From: Petrolisthes cinctipes
Lineage: Eukaryota > Arthropoda > Malacostraca > Decapoda > Porcellanidae
DNA: 64,000 nt
Direction of reading: 5' to 3'
Assembly (NCBI GenBank): GCA_033782935.1
Contig: JAWQEG010000281.1
Span: 347,501 to 411,500 of the forward strand
Positions 53,741 through 64,000 of the stretch are shown here, piece after piece. Position numbers and translations under genes: made by a program. Under the pieces are notes generated by a model. That model did not search any database and was not told where the DNA came from. It was given only the letters and a program-made list of their open reading frames with translations. The stretch's first letter is position 1. Every line of letters begins with the position of its first letter.

Positions 53741-54370
53741 GTCCAGGGTCTCTGGTTACCACACAACTCTCAACTCTGGCACAGACAAAGTGGGGCTCAC
53801 TCCTCCTTCTGTGACTGTAGGCTTACTTCTCCCGTCCCCCACCTCAAACACCCTCAGGTTAACTTGGCAATGAATCACTGCCTCCAACATATTAACAGAA
53901 AACAAAACACGAAAAAATAATACTGTAAAATACACCAACAATCTTATAACATTTTTCTTTTTGTTTTCATAACATTACTCTTTAAGTTTATACATATCAA
54001 TATTCTTCATACATAATTTAATACTTTATGTAGAAGCCCAAAGTACCCCACAATGAACACGAATTATTTTAGTTTTCCTTAGTCGTTTGACAAATATCAA
54101 TACAATTATTATACTGTATTATTAAATCTTTTATACCTCAACCTTGGGACTGTAAACTGTCAGTATTTGCGAGGCCCTGAGTTGCCAAAGTTTATATTTT
54201 GAATAATTATTAGGGTTAGTTAGTGACTTCATATTACTACTGTATTAAAATTAGAAAGTATTTTTTTTTTTTTTTTTATCACTAAAATAAGAAAATAAAA
54301 CCATCAGTATTATTTGTTTTTACCACCATAAGATCTTGAATAGAAGTCGAGTTATGTAACTGTAAAACAA
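53741..54370. other. No gene recognised
   Basis: AT-rich sequence with fragments such as TATACCTCAACCTTGGGACTGT that also occurs near 2575 and 26610 (a dispersed repeat). No supported ORF. Confidence 0.45.
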
Positions 54371-54543
54371 CATTATTATTATGTTTGTTGTTTTGTAATG
54401 TAAGACTGTAACTGCAATACAATATTATTATTATTATTATTATTATTATTTTGTAATGTAAGACTGTAACTGCAATACAATATTATTATTATTATTATTA
54501 GGTTTGTTATTTTGCAATGTAAGACTATGTAACTGCAATACAA

Positions 54544-54575
<32 letters not shown>

Positions 54576-54660
54576 GGTTTGTTATTTTGCAATGTAAGAC
54601 TATGTAACTGCAATACAACATTATTATTATTATTATTATGGTTTTTTTTGTTTTGGTAAT
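54371..54660. repeat. (ATT)n with GTAAGACTGTAACTGCAATA units
   Basis: Four units of about 60-65 bp joining ATT runs to GCAATGTAAGACTATGTAAC. Confidence 0.88.
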
Positions 54661-54679
54661 CACAGAGTCACTTGGCAGG

Positions 54680-54965
54680 AAACAGGGCCAGGTGAATAAA
54701 TATATTGATGTCTTGTCGCTTGGAATTATTTGGAGGAATCAGTTACTCCAGATTTACCAAGAACATTATTTTAAATATTGAGTAAATTATGCCATTTCTT
54801 AAGGGGTAGTTAGAGTGTTGGTATATTGGGAGTAACTGATTCCTCCAAACTCGTTCAAACAACATTATTATTATTATTATTATTATTATTAGGTTTGTTA
54901 TTATTTTTATTATTTTTATTATTTTTATTATTGTAGCCCTGTTTCCTGACATACTTTGGAGGAAT
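54680..54965. repeat. Dispersed repeat with inverted GGAATCAGTTACTCC modules
   Basis: TTTGGAGGAATCAGTTACTC at 54728 and its complement at about 54830-54850, flanked by CAGGAAACAGGGC and its complement near 54937-54950; looks like a foldback element with ends near 54670 and 54960. Confidence 0.6.
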
Positions 54966-54973
54966 CAAGGTTT

Positions 54974-55101
54974 ATGTATGTATGTATGTATGTATAATCT
55001 CTCTATGTATGCATCTGTATGTATGTATATATTTATCTATCTATATATGTATGTATGTATGTATAAATGGTTGTATCAATATATATATGTATGTATGTAT
55101 G

Positions 55102-55132
<31 letters not shown>

Positions 55133-55160
55133 ATATATCTCTCCATGTATGTATATATAT
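54974..55160. repeat. (TATG)n microsatellite cluster
   Basis: TATGTATG runs broken by TATATATCTCTC. Confidence 0.9.
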
Positions 55161-55194
55161 AATGTAACAAAAGCATACTATCCTCTCATATTGA

Positions 55195-55342
55195 GTTGTT
55201 GTTGGGTTGTATTCAAGAACATTCGTGGTGTATACTATGGTGTGGTACCGGTACGATGGCTCCATGGACAAACAACGGAGCCATCGTACCAGTACCACAC
55301 CATCGTATGTATTCACCATGGATGTTCTTGAATATGACCCCA
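55195..55342. mobile_element. Short hairpin element, best-preserved copy
   Basis: TATTCAAGAACATTCGTGGT at the left pairs with the right end ATTCACCATGGATGTTCTTG; the centre pairs GGTACCGGTACGATGGCTCC with its complement. Confidence 0.85.
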
Positions 55343-55389
55343 TGTTTGTAGCAGTAAATAATATTGTTATTCTATTACATACAATAATT

Positions 55390-55392
55390 GTA

Positions 55393-55444
<52 letters not shown>

Positions 55445-55680
55445 GTTATTATTATTGTTATTATCATTATAATTTTTATTATTATTATCATTATAATTAT
55501 TATTATTATTATTATTATAATTATTATTATCATTATCATTATTATTATCATCATTATTATTATCATTATTATTGTTGTTATTATTAATATTATTGTTATC
55601 ATTATTATTATTAATATTAATATTAATATTATTGTTATCATTATTATTGTTGTTATTAATATTATTTTTATTATTATTCT
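55390..55680. repeat. (ATT)n microsatellite
   Basis: About 290 bp of ATT with scattered ATC/GTT variants; Ile- or Asn-rich ORFs here are artefacts. Confidence 0.97.
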
Positions 55681-55744
55681 ATTACCAACAAAGATTTTAA
55701 GGGGGTAATTATTTCACTTTTGTTACATTGGAGTGCCTTGATAA

Positions 55745-55860
55745 CTCCAAAGTATGCCAGGAAACAGGACCAGATGCACAAAAATTAAAATGGTGTTCTG
55801 TTGGTTGGAATAGTTTGGAGGAATCATTTGCTCCAGATTTATCAACACCACCCTTTATAA
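55745..55860. repeat. Dispersed repeat module copy (CAGGAAACAGGACCAGATG)
   Basis: Shares GAATAGTTTGGAGGAATCAT and CAGATTTATC with 49740-49940 and 54680-54965. Confidence 0.6.
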
Positions 55861-55946
55861 CTTAATTAAGAAATATTCCTTATCTATTCTCATCATTATA
55901 CTAAGGTCATAATTTTAAGAATATTGTGCATTATTATTATTATTAT

Positions 55947-56024
<78 letters not shown>
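55947..56024. repeat. (AGT)n microsatellite between ATT runs
   Basis: About 26 AGT units. CATAATTTTAAGAATATTGT flanks occur on both sides (55908 and 56058), a local duplication. Confidence 0.95.
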
Positions 56025-56025
<1 letters not shown>

Positions 56026-56078
56026 TTCAATAATATTTTTTTATTTATTTTATTGGTCATAATTTTAAGAATATTGTA

Positions 56079-56117
<39 letters not shown>

Positions 56118-56224
56118 TTGCACTGATGAATATAGGATAAAAATTAATGTTTCTGATTGTGTCTACAGTATATTTTTTACAGAGAAATATATATATAAGA
56201 GTTTCATGTAATTGTGTGTTTTAG

Positions 56225-56470
56225 TTTAAACATTTATTGAAAATCTATTAATTTATTGAAAATCTATTAATTTATTGAAAATATATTAATGTATTGAAAA
56301 TATATTAATGTATTGAAAATATATTAATTTATTGAAAATATATTAATGTATTGAAAATATATTAATTTATTGAAAATCTATTAATGTATTGAAAATATAT
56401 TAATGTATTGAAAATATATTAATGTATTGAAAATATATTAATGTATTACAAATATTATAATGTATTACAA
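56225..56470. repeat. TTAATGTATTGAAAATATA minisatellite
   Basis: About 13 units of 19-21 bp. Confidence 0.95.
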
Positions 56471-56504
56471 TCACTTAGTGTGTATGGTAATGAATAATTG
56501 GTCG

Positions 56505-58292
56505 GTTTGGTTAGGTTAGGTTAGGTTAGGCTTGGCTTAGTTGGGTTAGGTTAGGTTAGGTTAGGCTTAGTTGGGTTAGTTTAGGGTAGGTTAGGTTAGG
56601 TTAAGTTGGATTAGGTTAGGCTTAGTTGGGTTAGGTTAGATTAAATTAGGTTAGGCTTATAGTCAACAACAAGGAAACTGGCGGTTTAGGTGGGGCTGAA
56701 TCGGGGATTTCCCCCCAAGCAGTGCTGCCACATTTGTCTTTCCAACCCACATCACTCTATCAAAAATCACACCAAAATGGCAACGTTTTCGTACAGTGGT
56801 GCACTGATTCTATAAATATAGTCTTTAAATGGTGAGAGAGAGGTCAGGAAATTAATGAGGTCAGTCAGGTCACTTCTCCTTTAGACTCCACAATGGAAAG
56901 AAGAACACATACCCCTGCTCACGACACTGAATGGCTCTATAGTTGTGAGAAGGAAATAATTTTCTACGTAAATTCGTACTTTGCAGAAGAAAATGTTCAC
57001 CACATACAAAATCCTATCAAGTCTTCCTTCTACACACACACACACAAGTCATAGCCCTTCACTACTTACACCTGCCATTAATCCTTACATTCAACGGAGT
57101 CCTGACCTCACCCTACCCGGCGCCCTCCCTCCCCTCCCACCAACACACACACACACACACACACACACATAAGGGAGGCAAAAGGAAGGGGTATGTACAA
57201 ATTATGAATAAATGTACAAATAGTAAACAGACGTAAAAATTATAATACAAAAATGGATAATAATTCAGAAGCACATCACTAAGCAGAGGGACAAACAGAC
57301 ACATAAAATACAGATGAAGAAAGAGTAGGCTAAGGGGGGGAGGGAGGAGATTCAGGTGAAGGACTGCTAATCTACTGCCCTGTGGGCCCTGGGTAATCCC
57401 ATTCTGACAGACCAGATGTGGCAGCGCTGCTTGGAGCGGCTGCGCCACCTACAGCCACCAGTTTCCTTGTGGTTGACTATAGTTGGGTTAGGTTAGATTA
57501 AATTAGGTTAGGCTTAGTTGGGTTAGGTTAGATTAAATTAGGTTAGGCTTAGTTGGGTTAGGTTAGGTTAGAGTTAGTTGGGGAAGGATATGTAAGATTA
57601 GGTAAAGTTGGGTTGGGTTGGGTTAGGCAATGTAAGGATAGGTTGGGGTAGATTGGGATGGGTTAGGTTAGGTAGAGGCAAGATAAATTAGGTTAGGGTA
57701 GGTTAGGCTTACTTGGGTTTGGGTAGGTTAGGTTTGGTTAAGTTTAGGGTAGGTTAGGTTAGGATTGGTTAAGTTAGGTTAGGCTAGGCTTAGTTGGGTT
57801 AGTTTAGGTTAGGTTAGGTTAGGCTTAGTTGGGTTAGTTTAGGTTAGGTTAAGTTAGGTTAGGCTAGGCTTAGTTGGGTTAGTTTAGGTTAGGTTAAGTT
57901 AGGCTAGGCTAGGCTTATTTGGGTTAGTTTAGGTTAGGTTAAGTTAGGTTAGGCTAGGCTTAGTTGGGTTAGTTTAGGTTAGGTTTGGTTAAGGTAGGTT
58001 AGGTTAGTTTAGGGTTGGTTAAATTAGGTTAGGTTAGGCTTAGTTGGGTTAGTTTAGGTTAGGTTAAGTTAGGTTAGGCTAGGCTTAGTTGGGTTAGTTT
58101 AGGTTAGGTTAAGTTAGGTTAGGCTAGACTTAGTTGGGTTAGTTTAGGTTAGGTTAAGTTAGGTTAGGTTAGGCTTAGTTGGGTTAGTTTAGGTTAGGTT
58201 AAGTTAGGTTAGGCTAGGCTTAGTTGGGTTAGTTTAGGTTAGGTTAAGTTAGGTTAGGCTAGGCTTAGTTGGGTTAGGTTAAGTTAGGTTAG
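56505..58292. repeat. TTAGG-like array (GGTTA with GGCTTAGTTGGGTTAGTTTA units)
   Basis: Pentamer-based array: GGTTAGGTTAGG mixed with higher units containing AGGCTTAGTTGGGTTAGTTT about every 60-65 bp. It is split by the transposon at 56660-57479. Irregular units argue for an interstitial array, not a chromosome end. Confidence 0.92.
56660..57479. mobile_element. 820-bp DNA transposon inside the TTAGG-like array
   Basis: Inverted ends TAGTCAACAACAAGGAAACT and complement (TAGTCAACCACAAGGAAACT); TA duplicated (56658-56659, 57480-57481), and removing it restores GGCTTAGTTGGG of the array. Sub-terminal inverted pieces AAGCAGTGCTGCCACAT / ATGTGGCAGCGCTGCTT extend the pairing. It contains (CA)n and (ACAC) runs but no transposase. 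Superfamily open. Confidence 0.9.
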
Positions 58293-58347
58293 GCTAGAGT
58301 TGTGTGTGTGTGTGTGTGTGTGTGTTGTGGTAATGCGACATATAGAG

Positions 58348-58382
<35 letters not shown>

Positions 58383-58590
58383 ATTTACTTGTGTGTGTGT
58401 GTGTGTGTGATATACTTGTGTGTGTCATATATACTTGTGTGTGTGTGTGTGTGTGTTTTGTGGTAATGTGACATATATACTTGTGTATGTGTGTGTGTGT
58501 GTGTGTAATGCGACATATACTGTTTACTTGTGTGTGTGTGTGTGTGTTAATGAGACATATACTTGTGTGTGTATGTATGTGTGTGTGTTA
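58293..58590. repeat. (TG)n microsatellite cluster
   Basis: GT runs separated by GACATATACTTG pieces. Confidence 0.96.
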
Positions 58591-59590
58591 ATTGTGACAC
58601 CTCTCCCTTCCCATCTCTCCATCTCCCCTTCCTTACCTCCCTCTCCTCCCCCTCCCATCCCTGTCCCTCTCCTCCCCTCCCCTCCCATCTCTCTCCCCTT
58701 CCTTCCTTACCTCCCTCTCCTCCCATCCCATCCCTATCCCTCTCCCCTCCCATCCCTATCCCCTTCTTTACCTCCCTCTCCTCCCCCTCCCATCCCTATC
58801 CCCTTTCTTCCCCCTCCCCCACCACTCTTTATCATTCCCTGTCCCTCCCAGAGTTTAAACTTCATACCTCCCTCTCTCCCTCCCTCCCTCCCTCCCTCTT
58901 TTCCTCCTCCTTCCCTCCCTCCATCTCTCTTCCTGTCTCCCCTCTCCCTCCCCTCCCTGCTCCTCTCTCTCCCTCCCCTCCCTCCCTCCCTCCCTCTCTC
59001 CCTCTCTCCCCTCCCTCCCTCTGCCTGCCTTCATTGCCTCAGTGTGTGGTGTGAATATTATCTATCACGGTCCAATTAGGTAATAGGAGTGAGACATTAG
59101 GGAATATTACCGACTGGTCACAACAGTCTTTATATTACCCTCTCCCTTCCTCTCCCTTTCGTGGTTCTCTCCCTTCCCTCCCCTCCCTTCTCTTTCTCCC
59201 CTACCATCTCTTCCCATTCTTCCTCTCTCCTCCTCTCCCTTTCATGGTTCTCTCCCTTCCCTCCCCTCCCTTCTTTTTCTCCCCTACCATCTCTTCCCAT
59301 TCTTCCTCTCCCCTCCACTCCCTTTCGTGGTTCTCTCCCCTCCCTCTCTCCCTCCCCTCCCCTCCCTTTCGTGGTTCTCTCCCCTCCCTCCCTCTCTCCA
59401 TCCTCTCCCCTCCCTTCTCTTTCCATTCTTCCCCTCCCATCCCTTACCTCCATTCCTTGGTTCACTCCCATCCCTCCCCTCATGGTTCTCTCCTCCCTTC
59501 TTTCCTTCTCTTGGTTCTATCCTCTCCCTTCCTTTCCTCTCCCTTCTTCCCCCTCTCCCCTCCCTTCCATTACTTATTCCTTACATTGGC
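58591..59590. repeat. CT-rich low-complexity region
   Basis: CCTCCCTCTC-type sequence with a short non-repetitive island at 59045-59135. The part at 59140-59370 contains three diverged units of CTCTCCCTTTCGTGGTTCTC. Confidence 0.93.
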
Positions 59591-59596
59591 TTATAC

Positions 59597-62500
59597 TGTC
59601 CCTCCTTTCCTTCTATTTCCTTGGTGTTTACTGTCCCTCCTTTCCTTCTATTTCCTTGGTGTTTACTGTCCCTCCTTTCCTTCTATTTCCTTGGTGTTTA
59701 CTGTGCCTCCTTTCCTTCTATTTCCTTGGTGTTTACTGTCCCTCCTTTCCTTCTATTTCCTTGGTGTTTACTGTCCCTCCTTTCCTTCTATTTCCTTGGT
59801 GTTTACTGTCCCTCCTTTCCTTCTATTTCCTTGGTGTTTACTGTCCCTCCTTTCCTTCTATTTCCTTGGTGTTTACTGTCCCTCCTCTCCTTCTATTTCC
59901 TTGGTGTTTACTGTCCCTCCTTTCCTTCTATTTCCTTGGTGTTTACTCTCCCTCCTTTCCTTCTATTTCCTTGGTGTTTACTGTTCCTCCTTTCCTTCTA
60001 TTTCATTGGTGTTTACTGTCCCTCCTTTCCTTATATTTCCTTGGTATTTACTCTCCCTCCTTTCCTTCTATTTCCTTGGTGTTTACTGTCCCTCCTTTCC
60101 TTCTATTTCATTGGTGTTTACTGTCCCTCCTTTCCTTCTATTTCCTTGGTGTTTACTGTCCCTCCTTTCCTTCTATTTCCTTGGTGTTTACTGTCCCTCC
60201 TTTCCTTCTATTTCCTTGGTGTTTACTGTCCCTCCTTTCCTTCTATTTCCTTGGTGTTTACTGTCCCTCCTTTCCTTCTATTTCCTTGGTGTTTACTGTC
60301 CCTCCTTTCCTTCTATTTCCTTGGTGTTTACTGTCTCCCTTTTCCTTCTATTTCCTTGGTGTTTACTGTCCCTCCTTTCCTTCTATTTCATTGGTGTTTA
60401 CTGTCCCTCCTTTCCTTCTATTTCCTTGGTGTTTACTGTCCCTCCTTTCCTTCTATTTCCTTGGTGTTTACTGTCCCTCCTTTCCTTCCATTTCCTTGGT
60501 GTTTACTGTGCCTCCTTTCCTTCTATTTCCTTGGTGTTTACTGTCCCTCCTTTCCTTCCATTTCCTTGGTGTTTACTGTCCCTCCTTTCCTTCTATTTCC
60601 TTGGTGTTTACTGTCCCTCCTTTCCTTCTATTTCCTTGGTGTTTACTGTCCCTCCTTTCTTTCTATTTCCTTGGTGTTTACTGTCCCTCCTTTCCTTCTA
60701 TTTCCTTGGTGTTTACTGTCCCTCCTTTCCTTCTATTTCATTGGTGTTTACTGTCCCTCCTTTCCTTCTATTTCCTTGGTGTTTACTGTCCCTCCTTTCC
60801 TTCTATTTCCTTGGTGTTTACTGTCCCTCCTTTCCTTCTATTTCATTGGTGTTTACTGTCCCTCCTTTCCTTATATTTCCTTGGTGTTTACTCTCCCTCC
60901 TTTCCTTCTATTTCCTTGGTGTTTACTGTCCCTCCTTTCCTTCTATTTCATTGGTGTTTACTGTCCCTCCTTTCCTTCTATTTCCTTGGTGTTTACTGTC
61001 CCTCCTTTCCTTCTATTTCATTGGTGTTTACTGTCCCTCCTTTCCTTCTATTTCCTTGGTGTTTACTGTCCCTCCTTTCCTTCTATTTCCTTGGTGTTTA
61101 CTGTCCCTCCTTTCCTTCTATTTCCTTGGTGTTTACTGTCCCTTCTTTCCTTCTATTTCCTTGGTGTTTACTGTCTCCCTTTTCCTTCTATTTCCTTGGT
61201 GTTTACTGTCCCTCCTTTCCTTCTATTTCATTGGTGTTTACTGTCCCTCCTTTCCTTCTATTTCCTTGGTGTTTACTGTTCCTCCTTTCCTTCTATTTCC
61301 TTGGTGTTTACTGTGCCTCCTTTCCTTCCATTTCCTTGGTGTTTACTGTGCCTCCTTTCCTTCTATTTCCTTGGTGTTTACTGTCCCTCCTTTCCTTCCA
61401 TTTCCTTGGTGTTTACTGTCCCTCCTTTCCTTCTATTTCCTTGGTGTTTACTGTCCCTCCTTTCCTTCTATTTCCTTGGTGTTTACTGTCCCTCCTTTCT
61501 TTCTATTTCCTTGGTGTTTACTGTCCCTCCTTTCCTTCTATTTCCTTGGTGTTTACTGTCCCTCCTTTCCTTCTATTTCATTGGTGTTTACTGTCCCTCC
61601 TTTCCTTCTATTTCCTTGGTGTTTACTGTCCCTCCTTTCCTTCTATTTCCTTGGTGTTTACTGTCCCTCCTTTCCTTATATTTCCTTGGTGTTTACTGTC
61701 CCTCCTTTCCTTCTATTTCCTTGGTGTTTACTGTCCCTCTTTTCCTTCTATTTCCTTGGTGTTTACTGTCCCTCATTTCCTTCTATTTCCTTGGTGTTTA
61801 CTGTCCCTCCTTTCCTTCTATTGCCTTGGTGTTTACTGTCCCTCCTTTCCTTCTATTTCCTTGGTGTTTACTGTCCCTCCTTTCCTTCTATTTCCTTGGT
61901 GTTTACTGTCCCTCCTTTCCTTCTATTTCCTTGGTGTTTACTGTCCCTCCTTTCCTTCTATTTCCTTGGTGTTTACTGTCCCTCCTTTCCTTCTATTTCC
62001 TTGGTGTTTACTGTCCCTCCTTTCCTTCTATTTCCTTGGTGTTTACTGTCCCTCCTTTCCTTCTATTTCCTTGGTGTTTACTGTGCCTCCTTTCCTTCCA
62101 TTTCCTTGGTGTTTACTGTGCCTCCTTTCCTTCTATTTCCTTGGTGTTTACTGTCCCTCCTTTCCTTCCATTTCCTTGGTGTTTACTGTCCCTCCTTTCC
62201 TTCTATTTCCTTGGTGTTTACTGTCCCTCCTTTCCTTCTATTTCCTTGGTGTTTACTGTCCCTCCTTTCCTTATATTTCCTTGGTGTTTACTGTCCCTCC
62301 TTTCCTTCTATTTCCTTGGTGTTTACTGTCCCTCTTTTCCTTCTATTTCCTTGGTGTTTACTGTCCCTCATTTCCTTCTATTTCCTTGGTGTTTACTGTC
62401 CCTCCTTTCCTTCTATTGCCTTGGTGTTTACTGTCCCTCCTTTCCTTCTATTTCCTTGGTGTTTACTGTCCCTCCTTTCCTTCTATTTCCTTGGTGTTTA

Positions 62501-63905
62501 CTGTCCCTCCTTTCCTTCTATTTCCTTGGTGTTTACTGTCCCTCCTTTCCTTCTATTTCCTTGGTGTTTACTGTCCCTCCTTTCCTTCTATTTCCTTGGT
62601 GTTTACTGTCCCTCCTTTCCTTCTATTTCCTTGGTGTTTACTGTCCCTCCTTTCCTTCTATTTCCTTGGTGTTTACTGTGCCTCCTTTCCTTCCATTTCC
62701 TTGGTGTTTACTGTGCCTCCTTTCCTTCTATTTCCTTGGTGTTTACTGTCCCTCCTTTCCTTCCATTTCCTTGGTGTTTACTGTCCCTCCTTTCCTTCTA
62801 TTTCCTTGGTGTTTACTGTCCCTCCTTTCCTTCTATTTCCTTGGTGTTTACTGTCCCTCCTTTCTTTCTATTTCCTTGGTGTTTACTGTCCCTCCTTTCC
62901 TTCTATTTCCTTGGTGTTTACTGTCCCTCCTTTCCTTCTATTTCATTGGTATTTACTGTCCCTCCTTTCCTTCTATTTCCTTGGTGTTTACTGTCCCTCC
63001 TTTCCTTCTATTTCCTTGGTGTTTACTGTCCCTCCTTTCCTTATATTTCATTGGTGTTTACTGTCCCTCCTTTCCTTCTATTTCCTTGGTGTTTACTGTC
63101 CCTCCTTTCCTTCTATTTCCTTGGTGTTTACTGTCCCTCATTTCCTTCTATTTCCTTGGTGTTTACTGTCCCTCCTTTCCTTCTATTTCCTTGGTGTTTA
63201 CTGTCCCTCCTTTCCTTCTATTTCATTGGTGTTTACTGTCCCTCCTTTCCTTCTATTTCCTTGGTGTTTACTGTCCCTCCTTTCCTTCTATTTGCTTGGT
63301 GTTTACTGTCCCTCCTTTCCTTCTATTTCATTGGTGTTAACTGTCCCTCCTTTCCTTCTATTTCCTTGGTGTTTACTGTCCCTCCTTTCCTTCTATTTCC
63401 TTGGTGTTTACTGTCCCTCCTTTCCTTCTATTTCATTTGTGTTTACTGTCCCTCCTTTCCTTCTTTTTCCTTGGTGTTTACTGTCCCTCCTTTCCTTCTA
63501 TTTCCTTTGTGTTTACTGTCCCTCCTTTCCTTCTATTTCCTTGGTGTTTACTGTCCCTCCTTTCCTTCTATTTTCTTGGTGTTTACTGTCCCTCCTTTCC
63601 TTATATTTCCTTGGTGATTACTCTCCCTCCTTTCCTTCTATTTCATTGGTGTTTACGTTCCCTCCTTTCCTTCTATTTCCTTGGTGTTTACTGTGCCTCC
63701 TTTCCTTCTATTTCCTTGGTGTTTACTGTGCCTCCTTTCCTTCTATTTCCTTGGTGTTTACTCTCCCTCCTTTCCTTCTATTTCCTTGGTGTTTACTGTC
63801 CCTCCTTTCCTTCTATTTCCTTGGTGTTTACTGGCCCTCCGTTCCTTCTATTTCCTTGGTGTTTACTGTCCCTCCTTTCCTTCTATTTCCTTGGTGTTTA
63901 CTGTC
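59597..63905. repeat. 35-bp satellite array, about 123 units, with higher-order repeats
   Basis: The unit contains TTGGTGTTTACTGTCCCTCC and TTTCCTTCTATTTCC with period exactly 35. Variant markers recur with shifts of 840 bp (24 units; CCTTCCA at 60481 and 61321, CTCCCTT at 60331 and 61171) and 595 bp (17 units; CCTCTTTT at 61736 and 62331), showing block duplications. All three forward frames lack stops because 35 is not a multiple of 3, so very long ORFs appear but are not genes. Confidence 0.98.
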
Positions 63906-64000
63906 CCATCTCTCTATCTATCACCTTCTCCTTCGTGTTACAAAGTCTTTCAGGCCTAGGCCGGTCTTTTTCATCCTTAAATTAATCAATCACACATCGT
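63906..64000. other. End of window, no feature
   Basis: Short sequence following the satellite; nothing recognised. Confidence 0.4.

Noticed and set aside
55375..55708. Ile-, Tyr- and Asn-rich ORFs
   Set aside because: Translations of the (ATT)n microsatellite.
56505..58292. Possible chromosome end (TTAGG telomere)
   Set aside because: Units are irregular, mixed with longer higher-order units, split by a transposon, and followed by non-telomeric sequence.
59244..63617. 1,457- and 1,337-residue open frames that look like a repetitive membrane protein
   Set aside because: They are read-through of the 35-bp satellite; all three forward frames are open for the same reason, and no start, splice or non-repeat domain supports a gene.

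Overview
This window is eukaryotic nuclear DNA that is dominated by repeats. Split genes with GT/AG introns, a RagC/RagD-type GTPase gene, THAP-domain genes, CR1/RTE/I-type LINE fragments, a Ty1/copia element, many short inverted-repeat transposons, TTAGG-like (arthropod telomere-type) pentamer arrays and very dense microsatellites together suggest an arthropod, most likely a decapod crustacean. The taxon is an inference and no marker settles it. No bacterial operon, CRISPR array or defence system is present.

Layout. Positions 1-29,599 form one giant inverted duplication: a left arm (1-14,275, cut by the window start), a 25-bp spacer (14,276-14,300) and a right arm (14,301-29,599). Each arm carries, mirrored, a GA/CT microsatellite, a transposon-seeded pentamer array, two damaged CR1-like LINE copies with nested insertions, a tandem repeat around a recurring AAGCTTACAAACCAA motif, and a THAP-domain gene. 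The arms are very similar but not identical. They differ in tandem-repeat copy number, in a 363-bp insertion present only on the left, in a 1,048-bp transposon present only on the right (the left keeps an excision footprint), and in the last THAP exon, which is open on the right and broken on the left. From 29,600 to 32,864 there are AT-rich minisatellites and LINE 3' ends. A copia element with two LTRs lies at 32,865-36,728 on the minus strand, followed by a 5'-truncated RTE with a perfect target duplication and a broken pogo/Tigger-like transposase interrupted by a MITE and a LINE tail. A few possible minus-strand exons lie at 39.7-41.8 kb.

The best-recognised host gene is RagC (RRAGC/RagC-D type), plus strand, exons from 43,168 to 51,822. 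It encodes a Rag GTPase that works as a heterodimer in amino-acid sensing upstream of TORC1 at the lysosome. All seven recognised exons keep consistent phase and splice sites, but one exon lacks one base in an A run and another carries a 150-bp TTAA-flanked insertion. Its introns are packed with MITEs, an RTE, a tRNA-derived SINE and minisatellites. Downstream of 51.8 kb there is no recognisable gene: microsatellites, a C-rich minisatellite, a TTAGG-like array split by an 820-bp transposon, and a 4.3-kb array of a 35-bp unit with higher-order structure.

The most interesting content is structural: the palindrome and its asymmetric decay, transposon insertion and excision events that can be read base by base, and tandem amplification of catalytic or zinc-binding motifs inside dead transposons.
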